Assembly (NCBI GenBank): GCA_947476465.1
Contig: CANJQN010000008.1
Coordinates: 1 to 64,000 of the forward strand
Reading direction: 5' to 3'
Origin: Comamonadaceae bacterium
Lineage (GTDB): Bacteria; Pseudomonadota; Gammaproteobacteria; Burkholderiales; Burkholderiaceae_C
Length of the DNA stretch: 64,000 bases
Position numbers and translations under genes: made by a program. Below, in pieces: positions 21,793 through 30,173 of this stretch. How positions within the stretch are numbered: position 1 is the stretch's first letter; every line of letters starts with the position of its first letter. The notes under the pieces are model-generated. The model was not told the DNA's origin and made no database searches. It worked only from the letters and a program-made list of their open reading frames with translations.

Positions 21793-23171
21793 GGCGACTG
21801 TGTCATCTCGCGCACGAGGTCCGGCCAGGGTTGGGCACGGCGGCGGGCATCGCCAGAGACGATCTCGTCGAGCACCGCAACGATGCGCGGATACACCGGC
21901 TGCGCCAGTTCGATCAGCTTGGTGCGCCAGGTGTCGGCCGGCAGCGGCCGGTCGGGGCCGCCGCGCGCACTGAGGCATTCGGCCGAGAGGATCGAGCCGT
22001 CGGCAAGCCGCACCGTCACGCGCGCTGGCCGGTCGTTCGGCGCGGGAAGCAGTGGCTCCCAGGCGGTGGTGGCAACGCGCTGGCGCAACTGGCCGATCGC
22101 GGCATCGGCCAGCGTGTCGCTGGAAAACGCTGCCGCGCCGGCATGGCCTTGCAACAATGCCGCCGCAACCGCGTGCGGCATGGAGAACTTCGCGCCGAGC
22201 GTGGTGCCAGGCGCGGGGTTGACCAGCGGCAGGGCCAGCGGGTGCGTCTGGACATCGATGCGTTCGATCGCGCCGGGGCGGGCCAGGTCGGGATGCTCGG
22301 CCCGCAATTGGAGCGCGGCCTCCACCGCCGAGTGCAGGTGCTGGCAGCAGGCGTAGATCTTGGTGTAGCCGTCCAGCACGGCCCATTGCTCGCCCAGGCC
22401 ATCGACCATTCGCTGCGGCACCGGCCTTGCGCCCAGGACGGTGGCGTAGACGTCGTACACGGCTTCGGGGATGCCGCCGAGGCCGCATTCGGTCCACTCG
22501 ATCGCCATCAGGCCGTTCCATGCGCCGCTGGCCGGCCAAGCATTGCGGATCATCGCGCCCTCGGCCAGGTGATTGCGCGGGCCCGGGCCGATCAGCGTCA
22601 CCGCAGCGCCCAGGGCCGCCGCCAGCATGTCGGCATCCATGCCCTTGGCGATGCCGACCCCCGCGGCCGCACCCAGCGCCGCATAGCGGCCGTGCGACTG
22701 CATCACCACCTTGTCGACCTCGAAACCGCGCGCCACGCGTGTGACCACCTCGTAGCCGAGCACCAGCGCCCGCAGCAGGTCCTGGCAGCTGAGGTTCGCG
22801 GCTTCTGCGTGTGCGAGCAGGGCGGGCAGCACATAAAGCCCGGCATGGCAGGGTACCGGCCGATAGCCTTCGTCCAGTTCGAGGAAGTCGGCCGCCAGGG
22901 CGTTGCACACCGCCGCGTCGATGCGGCCCGTGCGATCGGTGCCTCCGCGCCAAACGGTCGCCTCAGGCGGCCCGCGACGCGCCAGCATGCGCTGCTGGAA
23001 CCGCACCAGTTCGGGCTCGGCGCGGGCACCGACGATCGCGGACAGATCATCCGCCAGGATGCGTGCGGCCTTGTCCATCACCAGCGGCGGGATGGCCTGC
23101 GCCTCGGTGGCGGCGGCCCATTGCGCCAGGCGCCTGAAGTTCGCGCCGCAGCGATCTCGCATGTCGTCCAT
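21789..23171 (-). CDS. MmgE/PrpD family protein 1
   Basis: About 460 residues from MDDMRDRCGANFRRL. The MmgE/PrpD fold includes 2-methylcitrate dehydratase, cis-aconitate decarboxylase and iminodisuccinate epimerase. Family features seen are ADFLELDEGYRPVPCHAGLY, ALVLGYEVVTRVARGF, IYACCQHLHSAVEAAL and the C-terminal ECLSARGGPDRPL. It is most similar to PrpD 2 at 33950 (shared LDEGY, CHAGLY and SARGGPDRP). It is flanked by a Bug gene upstream and an amidase gene that overlaps by four bases. The reaction is unknown. Confidence 0.85.
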   Translation of the reverse strand: MDDMRDRCGANFRRLAQWAAATEAQAIPPLVMDKAARILADDLSAIVGARAEPELVRFQQRMLARRGPPEATVWRGGTDRTGRIDAAVCNALAADFLELDEGYRPVPCHAGLYVLPALLAHAEAANLSCQDLLRALVLGYEVVTRVARGFEVDKVVMQSHGRYAALGAAAGVGIAKGMDADMLAAALGAAVTLIGPGPRNHLAEGAMIRNAWPASGAWNGLMAIEWTECGLGGIPEAVYDVYATVLGARPVPQRMVDGLGEQWAVLDGYTKIYACCQHLHSAVEAALQLRAEHPDLARPGAIERIDVQTHPLALPLVNPAPGTTLGAKFSMPHAVAAALLQGHAGAAAFSSDTLADAAIGQLRQRVATTAWEPLLPAPNDRPARVTVRLADGSILSAECLSARGGPDRPLPADTWRTKLIELAQPVYPRIVAVLDEIVSGDARRRAQPWPDLVREMTQSP

Positions 23172-23182
23172 GGGCGGCGGCC

Positions 23183-24169
23183 TCACTGCGGCCTGATGCC
23201 CGCGCTCTCGATCGTGCGCCGCCACTTCGTGGTTTCCTCGCGCAGGAACACCGTGAATTCCTCGGGCGTGCTCACCAGCACGTCCTGGCCGATGGACGCG
23301 AACTTCTGGGCCATCTCCGGCGTGCGCAGCACCTTGACGATCGCCTCGTTCAGGCGCGCGATGACCTCGCGCGGTGTGCCTGCGGGAGCGACGATGCCGT
23401 TCCAGGTGACCGCGGTATAGCCGGCCACGCCGGCCTCGATCATGGTCGGGCGATCGGGCAAGGACGGGGCGCGCTGCGCGCCGGTGACGGCCAGCGCCTT
23501 GACACCACCGGCCTTGATCTGCGGCAGCGCCGAAGGCAGCACGTTGAACATGAGGTCCACCTGTCCGCCCATCACGTCGGTCAGCGCCTGACCCCCGCCC
23601 TTGTAGGGGACATGCTCCATTCGCACGCCGGTCGAGACCTTGAACAACTCGCCGGCCAGGTGCAGCGAGGTTCCGGTGCCGGGCGAGGCGTAGTTCAGGC
23701 GCCCCGGGTTGGCCCGCGCATAGGCGACCAGTTCGGCGACCGTGTTGACCTGCAGGCTCGGGCGCACGATCAGCACGTTCTGCACGCTGCCGACCAGCGA
23801 CACCGGCGCGAAATCCTTGAGCGGGTCAAAGCCGAGGCTGGCATACAGGCTGCTGTTGGTAGCCAGCCCGGGCGATCCCATCAGGAGTGTGTAGCCGTCA
23901 GGCGCCGCTTGTGCGACCGCTTGCATGGCGATGTTGCCGGCGGCGCCGGCGCGGTTGTCCACCACCAAGGGCTGGCCCAGCGCTTCGGCCAGGGCGGGCG
24001 TGATGGCGCGCAGCAGGATGTCCGAGCCACCACCGGCCGCGAAGCCCAGGATGATTCGAATCTGCCTTTCCGGCCAGGCGGCGTGGGCCGACATGCCGGC
24101 AGCCCCGAGGGCCATCGCGATGCCCGACTGGATCACTTTGCGGCGCGTCGTGCCGTGGCTAACTTGCAT
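23183..24169 (-). CDS. Bug-family (TctC-like) substrate-binding protein 2 of the island
   Basis: 328 residues from MQVSHGTTRRKVIQ; earlier in-frame codons run into the promoter. A signal peptide ends near AHAAWP. The family motifs AAGGGSDILLR, AAPDGYTLLMG, YASPGTGTSLHLAGE and PYKGGGQALTDVMGG are present. It heads the four-gene minus-strand operon Bug-PrpD-amidase-Bug. The GGTATACC palindrome at 24210-24221 lies about 40 bp upstream of its start codon. Confidence 0.9.
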   Translation of the reverse strand: MQVSHGTTRRKVIQSGIAMALGAAGMSAHAAWPERQIRIILGFAAGGGSDILLRAITPALAEALGQPLVVDNRAGAAGNIAMQAVAQAAPDGYTLLMGSPGLATNSSLYASLGFDPLKDFAPVSLVGSVQNVLIVRPSLQVNTVAELVAYARANPGRLNYASPGTGTSLHLAGELFKVSTGVRMEHVPYKGGGQALTDVMGGQVDLMFNVLPSALPQIKAGGVKALAVTGAQRAPSLPDRPTMIEAGVAGYTAVTWNGIVAPAGTPREVIARLNEAIVKVLRTPEMAQKFASIGQDVLVSTPEEFTVFLREETTKWRRTIESAGIRPQ

Positions 24170-24209
24170 GGAAATTACCTCACATCGACTGGCTGCCGAG
24201 GACGGCATC

Positions 24210-24221
24210 ATGGTATACCAT
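24210..24221. promoter_or_regulatory. GGTATACC-type palindromic operator, site 1
   Basis: ATGGTATACCAT, a perfect 12-bp palindrome in the divergent promoter between Bug 2 (minus) and deacetylase 1 (plus). FCD-type GntR regulators such as NanR bind GGTATA repeats, and a GntR/FCD gene lies at 42151 in the same island. Related sites are at 27939-27958 and 40595-40614. Confidence 0.7.
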
Positions 24222-24282
24222 AGCATCCCGACGTGTCGAGCCGGGACCCACCCGCGCATCAACAGTGAAAGGACAGGGCACC

Positions 24283-25176
24283 GTGCAAGCCTCCACCTAT
24301 GGCCCGTTCCCCTACCGGCCAATCACCACCCGCAAGCACTTTCAGTGGCCGCAGGGTAAACGGCTGGCCCTGTGGGTCATTCCAAACATCGAGTTCTTCC
24401 ACCTGAAGGACGCGATGCCCGGCGTGGCGAACGAGCGCATCGCGCCCGGGCACGCGAAGATTCCCAACGTGCGCAACTGGGCGGTCCGCGATTACGGCAA
24501 CCGGGTGGGTGTGTGGCGCTTCTTCGAGATGTTCAAGCGCCACGGCATCCGCGGGACGGTATCGCTCAACAGCGACATCTGCATCCACCATCCGCAGATC
24601 ATCGAGCGCGCCCTCGAACTGGAATGGGAGTTCATGGGCCACTGCCAGACCAACGCCGTGCGGCTCAATGAAATGCCGCCGCAAGAGGAGCGCGAGGCGA
24701 TCCGCGACACCCTGGCCACGATTGCCAAGGCCACCGGCAAACGCCCGCCAGGCTGGCTGGGCGCGGGGCTGTCGGAAACCTGGAGCACTCTGGACTTTCT
24801 CGTGGACGAGGGCGTGCAATATGTGGCGGACTGGGCCTGCGACGACCTGCCTTTTCGAATGGACATCGGTGGCCGATCGCTGATGTCGGTGCCCTACACG
24901 CTGCACGTCAACGACACGACCCAATTTTTCAACCAGAAGGCCACGGCCAACGAGTTCGAGCAGATCATCAAGGGGCAGTTCGACTGCCTGTACCGCGAAT
25001 CGGAGCAGGCGCCACGGGTGATGGCCATTGCGTTGCACCCGTTTGTCTCGGGCGTGCCGGAGTGGTCGCTGTGCGTTGACCGCGCACTGGAATACGTCAC
25101 CCGACATGAGGGCGTATGGCTGGCTACCGGCAGCGAAATCGCCAGCCACTTCGCCAGCCAGGTGCCGGACGAATGA
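24283..25176 (+). CDS. PuuE-like polysaccharide deacetylase family protein 1
   Basis: 297 residues from the GTG at 24283, which has AAAGGA nine bases upstream and matches the short N termini of the two paralogues; a GTG at 24265 is less likely. It has the NodB-type barrel (LALWVIPNIEFF; RDYGNRVGVWR; PGWLGAGLSETWSTLDFL) but the canonical Asp-His-His metal triad is not conserved: the second His position is MGHCQTN. This resembles metal-independent allantoinase PuuE, so hydrolysis of a cyclic amide or ureide is possible. It is coupled to the AtuA-like gene by a four-base overlap. Confidence 0.82.
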   Translation: MQASTYGPFPYRPITTRKHFQWPQGKRLALWVIPNIEFFHLKDAMPGVANERIAPGHAKIPNVRNWAVRDYGNRVGVWRFFEMFKRHGIRGTVSLNSDICIHHPQIIERALELEWEFMGHCQTNAVRLNEMPPQEEREAIRDTLATIAKATGKRPPGWLGAGLSETWSTLDFLVDEGVQYVADWACDDLPFRMDIGGRSLMSVPYTLHVNDTTQFFNQKATANEFEQIIKGQFDCLYRESEQAPRVMAIALHPFVSGVPEWSLCVDRALEYVTRHEGVWLATGSEIASHFASQVPDE

Positions 25177-26576
25177 GCCTGGACACCTTCGCTGATCAAG
25201 ACGAGGTCCGCATACTTGCGCCCACCGGCGTGTGTGGTTCGGGCTTTTCGCAGGACAGTTTCGAGTTGGCCCTCGGCCAGCGCCCGCACTTCATCGGTTG
25301 CGATGCCGGCTCGACCGACCCCGGCCCCGAGTACCTGGGAACCGGGCGCACCGCGTTCCCTCCAGAGGCGATACGGCGCGATCTGCGCCTGATGCTGTTG
25401 GGCGCGCGCCGCCTGGGCGTGCCGCTGCTGATTGGCTCGTGCGGGACCGCGGGTGCGGATTCACAGGTCGATCTGGTTCGCGCGATGGTGCTGGAGATCG
25501 CCCGCGAGGAAAAGTTGAGCTTCACGCTGGCAACGATCCGATCGGAACAGCCCGCGCAGCTTCTGCGGCAACGGCTGCATGAGGGCCGAATCCGGCCGCT
25601 CGATCCTGCGCCGCATTTTGACGAAGCGGTCATCGACCGCAGCGCGCACATCGTGGGCATGATGGGCGCAGAGCCCTTCATCGGCGCCTTGGAGGCCGGC
25701 GCCGATGTGGTGCTGGCGGGCCGGGCCAGTGACACCGCTATCTTCGCGTCGGTGCCGCTGATGCGCGGCTTTCCCGCGGGGCTGGCGTGGCATGCCGCCA
25801 AGATATTGGAGTGTGGCGCCGCTGCAGTGGTCAATCGCAAGAGCCCGGACTGCATGTTCGTTTGGCTGCGGCGTGACCATTTCCTGGTTCAGGCGCCCGA
25901 TCCGCAGCTGCGTTGCACGCCGCAGAGCATCGCCTCGCATGCGCTGTACGAGAACGCCGACCCGTTCCGGCTCGTCGAATGCTCCGGCACGCTCGACCTC
26001 ACCGGATCGCACTACGAGGCCGTGGACGAACGCACTGTTCGCGTGAGTGGCAGCAGCTTCGAGGACGCCGATCAATACACCGTGAAGCTCGAGGGCGCGC
26101 AGCTAGCCGGCTACCAGAGCATCCTGATCGGCTCCGTGCGCGATCCGTTCATCCTGCGCCAGCTGGACGACTGGCTGGAGCGCCTGCGCGAGAAGATCGC
26201 CGCGCGGGTGCGGATGGTCTTTGGAGATCGCATCGAAGGTCAATGGCAACTGGGTATTCGCGTCTATGGACGCGACGGCACCATGGGCCCGCTCGAGCCA
26301 GTGAAGGACGCGCATCCGCACGAGGTGGCCCTGGTGTTCGAGCTCACGGCGCACACGCAGGACATCGCACGGTCGCTGGCGGGCATCACCCGGCACCAGG
26401 CACTGCACCTGCCGATCCCCGAGTGGAGCGGACTCATCACCGCGGTGGCGCTGCCGTATAACGCCCTCGACCGTGGCCCTGTCTACCGGTTCAACATGAA
26501 CCACGTTGTGGTGCCGGACGACCCCCACGAGATGTTTCCCATGCGCATCGAGCGTGTTCAGGAGGCCGCGGTATGA
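25173..26576 (+). CDS. AtuA-family (DUF1446) protein
   Basis: 467 residues from the ATG overlapping the deacetylase stop. DUF1446 features are visible: an N-terminal VRILAPTGVCGSGFSQDSFE, CDAGSTDPGPEYLG, LIGSCGTAGADSQVDLVR, and VLAGRASDTAIFA. AtuA is required for acyclic terpene degradation in pseudomonads, but the family is broader and its enzymology is unclear. Here it pairs with a DUF4387 gene, a frequent partner, and probably belongs to the same catabolic step. Confidence 0.85.
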   Translation: MSLDTFADQDEVRILAPTGVCGSGFSQDSFELALGQRPHFIGCDAGSTDPGPEYLGTGRTAFPPEAIRRDLRLMLLGARRLGVPLLIGSCGTAGADSQVDLVRAMVLEIAREEKLSFTLATIRSEQPAQLLRQRLHEGRIRPLDPAPHFDEAVIDRSAHIVGMMGAEPFIGALEAGADVVLAGRASDTAIFASVPLMRGFPAGLAWHAAKILECGAAAVVNRKSPDCMFVWLRRDHFLVQAPDPQLRCTPQSIASHALYENADPFRLVECSGTLDLTGSHYEAVDERTVRVSGSSFEDADQYTVKLEGAQLAGYQSILIGSVRDPFILRQLDDWLERLREKIAARVRMVFGDRIEGQWQLGIRVYGRDGTMGPLEPVKDAHPHEVALVFELTAHTQDIARSLAGITRHQALHLPIPEWSGLITAVALPYNALDRGPVYRFNMNHVVVPDDPHEMFPMRIERVQEAAV

Positions 26577-26884
26577 CTGTTTCGCTCGCGTCGCTGGCCT
26601 GCCTGATTCGCAGCAAGAACGCCGGCCCCTTCGTGCTGACCTTCGACATCATGTTCGACGACGAGGCGCGCTACCAGCGCGTGAAGAACGCCGGCGTGAT
26701 CACGCGCGAGCGCATCGCGTCGCTGTACCAGCTGGCGCCCCAGCAGGTCCAGCTGTTCTTCTGCGACCCCGCCCTGGCCGTCAAGGCCTCGATTCCGCGG
26801 CCTTTCACGCAGGGCGATGTGGGTGACCCGGATGGGCATGGGGGGCAGCAATACGCGCCGCTCATGGAGATTGAAGTCCCCTGA
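26573..26884 (+). CDS. DUF4387 family protein
   Basis: 103 residues, the standard size. It starts MTVSLASLACLIRSKNAGPF and includes LTFDIMFDDEARYQRVK, FFCDPALAVKASIPRP and GDVGDPDGHGGQQYAPL, all characteristic of DUF4387. Its function is unknown; it commonly accompanies DUF1446/AtuA genes and may be a small subunit of the same enzyme. The ATG overlaps the upstream stop by four bases. It ends the plus-strand unit deacetylase-AtuA-DUF4387 and is convergent with Bug 3. Confidence 0.87.
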   Translation: MTVSLASLACLIRSKNAGPFVLTFDIMFDDEARYQRVKNAGVITRERIASLYQLAPQQVQLFFCDPALAVKASIPRPFTQGDVGDPDGHGGQQYAPLMEIEVP

Positions 26885-26914
26885 GGGCGCCGCGTCGCCG
26901 CCGGTTGCGCCGCT

Positions 26915-27898
26915 TTATTCCACCTTCGCGCCGGACCTGGCGATCACGTCAGCCCACTTTGCCATCTCGCGGTTGATATACACCCCGAATTCGTTGGGTG
27001 TCATCGATACCGCATCCACGCCGAGTTGGGCGTAGCGTGAACGGACGTCGGCTTGCTGCAGGATCTTGCCCAGTTCCTGGTTGACCCGTTGCACGACCGC
27101 CGCTGGCGTGCTGGCCGTTGCCATCAGGCCATACCAGGACGTCGCGTCGTAACCCGGCAGGGTTTCGGCCACCGTGGGCAGGTCGGGCAGCAGCTTGGAG
27201 CGTTGGGCCGTCGTCTGCGCCAACGGGCGCAGCTTTCCCGCCTGGATATGGGGCACGAAGGGCACCATGTCGCTCAGGGTCACGTTGACTTGCCCTGAGA
27301 TCGTGTCGAGCATCGCCGGGCCGGTTCCCTTGTAGGGGACGTGGGTCATCTTGACGTTGGCCATGGTGTTGATCAACTCGCCGGCCAGGTGCAGCGAGGT
27401 GCCGTTGCCCGAGGTCGCGAAGGTGATCTTGCCCGGCTCGGCCCGGGCCAGGGCCAGCAGTTCGGGGAAGGTCTTGGCGGGCACTTGCGGATTGACGACG
27501 ATCACGAACGGGCCGGCCGCGGCCAGCGCGACCGGGATCAGGTCTTTCTTCGCGTCATAAGGCATGTTCTTGTACATGCCGGGCGCGACAACCAGGTTGC
27601 TGGCCGATCCCATCAGGAAGGTGTATCCGTCAGCGGGCGACTTGACCACGAAGTCATTGCCCAAAATCCCGCCGGCCCCTGGCTTGTTCTCCACGACAAA
27701 CGGCTGGCCCATCGCTTCGCCGAGTTTTGCCGCCAGGAATCGCGCCAGGATGTCCGTGGTGCCGCCAGGTGAGAACGACACAACGATCTTCACCGGCTTG
27801 TTGGGATAGCCAGCCTGGGCCAGGCTGACAAGGGGCATGCCGATCGCGGACGCGCCGAGTGCGACGACCACGTTGCGCCGGGTCAATGAACGTGCCAT
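26915..27898 (-). CDS. Bug-family (TctC-like) substrate-binding protein 3 of the island
   Basis: 327 residues from MARSLTRRNVVVALGAS, preceded by an excellent AGGAGG site. A signal peptide ends near SLAQA. Motifs include FSPGGTTDILARFLA, SPADGYTFLMG, TSGNGTSLHLAGE and VPYKGTGPAMLDTISG. It is a single-gene unit divergent from the iron alcohol dehydrogenase gene. The double operator at 27939-27958 lies 40 bp upstream of its start codon, matching the spacing at Bug 2. Confidence 0.92.
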   Translation of the reverse strand: MARSLTRRNVVVALGASAIGMPLVSLAQAGYPNKPVKIVVSFSPGGTTDILARFLAAKLGEAMGQPFVVENKPGAGGILGNDFVVKSPADGYTFLMGSASNLVVAPGMYKNMPYDAKKDLIPVALAAAGPFVIVVNPQVPAKTFPELLALARAEPGKITFATSGNGTSLHLAGELINTMANVKMTHVPYKGTGPAMLDTISGQVNVTLSDMVPFVPHIQAGKLRPLAQTTAQRSKLLPDLPTVAETLPGYDATSWYGLMATASTPAAVVQRVNQELGKILQQADVRSRYAQLGVDAVSMTPNEFGVYINREMAKWADVIARSGAKVE

Positions 27899-27938
27899 GA
27901 AACCTCCTGAAAAGTGTTTTGGACGGATGCGATAGTAT

Positions 27939-27958
27939 TGGTATACCGAGGTATACGT
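27939..27958. promoter_or_regulatory. tandem GGTATACC-type operators, site 2
   Basis: TGGTATACCG is followed immediately by AGGTATACGT, giving two copies one helical turn (10 bp) apart, between the divergent Bug 3 and alcohol dehydrogenase genes. The arrangement resembles the repeated GGTATA sites of the FCD regulator NanR. Confidence 0.7.
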
Positions 27959-27967
27959 GATTACGGA

Positions 27968-29149
27968 ATGGTTGTCCACATGATCCTCCCTAAGCATTTT
28001 TCACACCGTAGCCCACCCTCCAAGTTGATATTTGGTGAAGGAGCGATCGATCGGCTGGCTGGCGAGCTGGAGGAACTGGGCATCAAGCGGCCCGTACTTG
28101 TCGCCGGGACGCGCACGGCAGCGGCCCGGGTGTTCGCGCGTACCCTTGCAGCGCTCTCGGGGCTTGCGATCGCGCAGCAGACCGGCATGCCGGAGCATTC
28201 ACCCATCGAGCATGTACGCCAGTTGCGCGACCTGGCTCGCTCGCATGGGGCCGACGGCTTCGTGGCGATTGGCGGCGGCAGCGCATCGGACGCCTGCAAG
28301 GCCGCTGCGCTGTGGATGGCCGAAGGTGGCGAGCTCGAGCAGCACGGCAGCCGCTTCGTGCCACCAGACCAATTTCATGCCCCCCCGGTACCCGCGCCCA
28401 AGCTTCCCATCATCGCCATTCCCACCACGCTGTCGGGTGCGGAGGTCACAGGCGGCGGCAGCGTGCGCACGCCGGATGGGCGCAAGATCGTGCTGGTCGA
28501 CCCAAAACTGTGCGCGCGCCTGGTGGTCATCGACCCGACGGCCAGCCTGGAGGTGCCTGCGCCCATCTTCCTGGCCAGCGGCATGAACGGCCTGGCGCAC
28601 TGCATCGAGGGCTACTACTCGCGCGTGCGCACCCCGATCACCTCGGCGCTCGCCCTGGAGGCGATGCGCATGTTCATGGAGGCGCTGCCGGCCGTGGCGC
28701 GGGATCCGGGCTCGGCGCAGGCCCGATCGCAGGCCCTGGTGGCCGCGCACCTGGGTGGCCAGGTGCTGGTGAATGCGCGCAGTGGCATCCATCACGCTAC
28801 CTGCCATTGTCTCGGTGCCGCCGCTGGCGTCTCGCACGGGGACGCCAACAGCATCATGCTGCCGCACGCGATGGAGTTCAACCGCGCCGATCCCGCCGCA
28901 CAAGCGGATCTGGCCGAGTGCGCCGCAGCGCTGGGCGCCCGTGAGTCGTCGGCCGACGCGGCCATCGAGCGCGTGCGCTGGTTGCAGCACGAGATCGGCG
29001 TGCCCACCCGGCTGCGCGATCGCGGCGTGCCGCGTGCGGTGCTGGCGCAGGTGGCCGCGGGTGTGATGGCCGAAAAGGGCCTGTACTTCAACCCGCGCCG
29101 GGTGGCCGGCGCGCAAGACGTGCTGCCCATGCTCGAGGCCGCGTGGTAA
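27968..29149 (+). CDS. iron-containing alcohol dehydrogenase / maleylacetate reductase-like
   Basis: About 393 residues. NAD-binding GGGSASDACKAAALW and metal-binding HCIEGYYS and HATCHCLGAAAG segments place it in the group III Fe-ADH superfamily, nearest in style to maleylacetate reductases and related carboxylate or aldehyde reductases. The start is uncertain: ATG 27968 (used here) or 27980, the latter giving MILPKHFSHRSPPSKL. A further upstream frame runs through the operator and is unlikely. It would oxidise or reduce an intermediate of the island's pathway. Confidence 0.85.
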   Translation: MVVHMILPKHFSHRSPPSKLIFGEGAIDRLAGELEELGIKRPVLVAGTRTAAARVFARTLAALSGLAIAQQTGMPEHSPIEHVRQLRDLARSHGADGFVAIGGGSASDACKAAALWMAEGGELEQHGSRFVPPDQFHAPPVPAPKLPIIAIPTTLSGAEVTGGGSVRTPDGRKIVLVDPKLCARLVVIDPTASLEVPAPIFLASGMNGLAHCIEGYYSRVRTPITSALALEAMRMFMEALPAVARDPGSAQARSQALVAAHLGGQVLVNARSGIHHATCHCLGAAAGVSHGDANSIMLPHAMEFNRADPAAQADLAECAAALGARESSADAAIERVRWLQHEIGVPTRLRDRGVPRAVLAQVAAGVMAEKGLYFNPRRVAGAQDVLPMLEAAW

Positions 29150-29165
29150 TGCGCGAGCGCCGCGC

Positions 29166-30140
29166 TCAGGTGGGCGGTTTGCCCTTGACCACGTAGTCGC
29201 GCTGACCGTCGCCGTACTTGCGCGTCAGCGCCTCGTTGCCAAGAAACTCGTTTTCGAGCGCTGTGATGCGCTCGTAGCGCATCAGGCCGGTGATGGTCTC
29301 CATGTCCGCGGCCAGGTCGGGGCGATCCGCTCCCTCGCCGGTTCGGATGCACTCGCGCATCACCTCCAAGGCCTTGGTCATTCCGGCGATGGCCGACGAG
29401 GTGAGCAGGCGCGGCATGCTCACGCGGGCCACGCCCAACGCCTTCAGGCGCTTGAGGGGAATCGACGGTGAGGTCGGGCGGCTGCGGATGCCAAAGCCCA
29501 TGTTGATGTTGACTGGCGTGTCGCCGGCCGCCTCCACCGCGCGGGCGATGTCGTCCTCGGTGCGGATCGCGTCCACGTAAATCATGTCGGCGCCGGCCGC
29601 CACATATTCGCGGATGCGCGCTTGCGTGCCTTCGATGCCCTCGACCGCCAGCGCGTCGGTGCGCGCATTGATGATGAAATCAGGATCGCGCCGGGCTTTC
29701 ATCGCGGCCTGGATCTTCATCGCCATCTCGCGTGGCTCCACCAACTCCTTGCCGCGCATATGGCCGCAGCGCTTGGGCATGAGCTGGTCCTCGATGTTCA
29801 GGCCCACGATCCCGGCCTCCTCGAAGTACTGCACCACGTGGTAGACGGTGACCGCATTGCCGTAGCCGGTGTCCGCGTCGGCCATCACGGGGATGGACAC
29901 GCTGCGCGCGATGTGCCGGCAGGCGTCGACGTTGTCGCGCAGTCCGAACACGCCGATGTCCGGTTGTCCGAGCAGTGCATTCGACAGCCCCGCGCCGCTG
30001 GTGGCGATGGTGGAGAACCCCATCGATTCGGCCAGCCGCGCGCTGACGGCGTCGAAGACGCCGGGCGACACCACCGGTCGTGCGTTGGCCAGCAGCTCGC
30101 GCAGGACGCGGGCGCGTGACGGGAGGAGGGCAGCTTGCAT
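29166..30140 (-). CDS. isocitrate lyase/PEP mutase family enzyme
   Basis: 324 residues. The PEPM/ICL barrel signatures are ADADTGYG at 87-94 (magnesium site) and KRCGH at 123-127 (catalytic loop Cys), the form seen in lyases such as methylisocitrate lyase, dimethylmalate lyase and oxaloacetate decarboxylase-like enzymes. It should cleave a C-C bond of a 2-hydroxy or 2-oxo dicarboxylate. It is the last gene of the nine-gene minus-strand run beginning at 40571 and would be a logical final cleavage step. Confidence 0.87.
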   Translation of the reverse strand: MQAALLPSRARVLRELLANARPVVSPGVFDAVSARLAESMGFSTIATSGAGLSNALLGQPDIGVFGLRDNVDACRHIARSVSIPVMADADTGYGNAVTVYHVVQYFEEAGIVGLNIEDQLMPKRCGHMRGKELVEPREMAMKIQAAMKARRDPDFIINARTDALAVEGIEGTQARIREYVAAGADMIYVDAIRTEDDIARAVEAAGDTPVNINMGFGIRSRPTSPSIPLKRLKALGVARVSMPRLLTSSAIAGMTKALEVMRECIRTGEGADRPDLAADMETITGLMRYERITALENEFLGNEALTRKYGDGQRDYVVKGKPPT

Positions 30141-30173
30141 GGGAACTCCGGAAAGAAGCGGCAGGGCGGGTTT

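Noticed and set aside
20140..22953. 937-codon frame suggesting a large amidase fusion
   Set aside because: Only the part from 21792 down is amidase. The upstream 387 codons are an alternative frame of PrpD 1.
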